Shown here piece by piece: positions 25,649 to 25,995 of a stretch of DNA of 25,995 nt. The notes beneath the pieces were generated by a model. That model was not told the DNA's origin. It saw only the letters and a list, made by a program, of their open reading frames with translations, and did not search any database. The translations under genes and the position numbers were made by a program. Source of the stretch: a virus; the IMG/VR virus record IMGVR_UViG_3300021182_000075, positions 1 through 25,995 of that record; one strand, written 5' to 3'. Numbering within the stretch: the first letter of the stretch is position 1; every line of letters starts with the position of its first letter.

Positions 25649-25677
25649 AAACCTTATTAAATTAGATTATTGAGTTT

Positions 25678-25890
25678 ATGTCGTTACATCAAAATGAAGA
25701 TTGGATTTCTGCCGCAAAAGAAACATTCGATATGGGTGTTGAAAGCGGAGACTACGAAACGTGCAAAATGGTAATAGATGATACGTTCGATAAGGGGTTC
25801 GTCAAAGAGTCGCTAGTGTTAGAGCAGTTGTTACTTGCCAGTCCTCTCGATAAGTTTACCAACCCAACACATGAATTTTTATGGAAATAG
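25678..25890 (+). CDS. Hypothetical protein, 70 aa
   Basis: An acidic, helical protein (EDWISAAKETFDMGVESGDY, then CKMVIDDTFDKGFVKESLV) with no recognised domain. ATG at 25678 is preceded by an AT-rich context (GAGTTTATG) and no clear ribosome binding site. It overlaps the next gene by 10 bases. It would be the first clear gene of the transcript from the promoter at 25518. Confidence 0.6.
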   Translation: MSLHQNEDWISAAKETFDMGVESGDYETCKMVIDDTFDKGFVKESLVLEQLLLASPLDKFTNPTHEFLWK

Positions 25891-25995
25891 GAAAAATACA
25901 GTCGCATGGTAAAACAATCTTGCGCGATTATCGCCGGAATAAGTTCTGGGGAAAGGTAAAGAATGTACTCGGAGTAGCGTTTTGGAAGAGTTTGT
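25881..25995 (+). CDS. Partial gene at the right window edge (basic N-terminus)
   Basis: The ATG at 25881 lies inside the last codons of the previous gene. The first 38 codons read MEIGKIQSHGKTILRDYRR, then NKFWGKVKNVLGVAFWKSL, a basic amphipathic N-terminus. The frame is open to the window edge, so the product cannot be identified. Confidence 0.6.
   Translation, partial: MEIGKIQSHGKTILRDYRRNKFWGKVKNVLGVAFWKSL

Noticed and set aside
1-25995. CRISPR arrays, insertion sequences and integrase
   Set aside because: No regularly spaced repeats, no transposase motif and no tyrosine or serine recombinase were seen on either strand.

Overview
The window is part of a tailed double-stranded DNA phage (or prophage) of an unidentified bacterium. 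It encodes a complete head module: terminase, portal, scaffold-like protein and an SU10/HK97-fold-type major capsid protein. These are followed by connector, tail and fibre genes. The portal is long (about 640 residues), the capsid protein is SU10-like and no tape-measure or tail-tube genes are visible, so I favour a short-tailed (podovirus-like) particle; that is inference. There is no integrase, repressor of a known type or polymerase in the window, so lifestyle is undecided. Promoters with TTGACA/TATAAT-like boxes and a proline tRNA point to a bacterial host. Most gene starts lack a Shine-Dalgarno sequence.

Layout. (1) 1-10.7 kb, minus strand: virion genes read leftward. Next to the capsid gene is a four-gene translationally coupled sugar-modification cassette (two-domain TPR glycosyltransferase, GT4-like transferase, FkbM-type methyltransferase, GT2 transferase). 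It is followed by a connector-like protein, a repeat-rich small protein, fibre and structural proteins, a small membrane (holin-like) protein and the start of a large protein that leaves the window. (2) 10.7-16.2 kb, minus strand: capsid, scaffold, portal, large terminase and a small-terminase-like protein; a clear terminator follows the capsid gene. (3) 16.2-24.6 kb, minus strand: many small accessory genes, including several HNH-type zinc nucleases, a NinG-like protein, a beta-class DNA methyltransferase, a sigma-region-4-only protein and HTH/zinc proteins. Between them lie unusual intergenic stretches full of promoters, DnaA-box-like sites, repeats and folded RNAs. (4) 22.95-23.66 kb: a control-type region with a short promoter-to-terminator RNA and a tRNA-Pro. 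(5) 24.6-26 kb, plus strand: a divergent operon of small genes including an endonuclease VII-like protein.

The most interesting signals are non-coding. First, a 13-bp motif (TTGCGTTGwCyTA) recurs five times on the same strand, four times starting within 2 nt after a stop codon and ahead of structural genes; it is a candidate late promoter. Second, five perfect TTATCCACA sites are each followed, 23-30 bp downstream, by a -10-like hexamer. Third, four early genes have a -10 box only 6-9 bp before the ATG, which implies leaderless mRNAs. Fourth, two tRNA-like cores enclosed in very long stems lie immediately before gene starts, and a third gene-free stretch holds a junction-tight three-way-junction RNA. 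Fifth, two gene cassettes are bounded by the same pair of direct repeats. A phage-encoded sigma-region-4 protein sits in the middle of this and could be the factor reading one promoter class.
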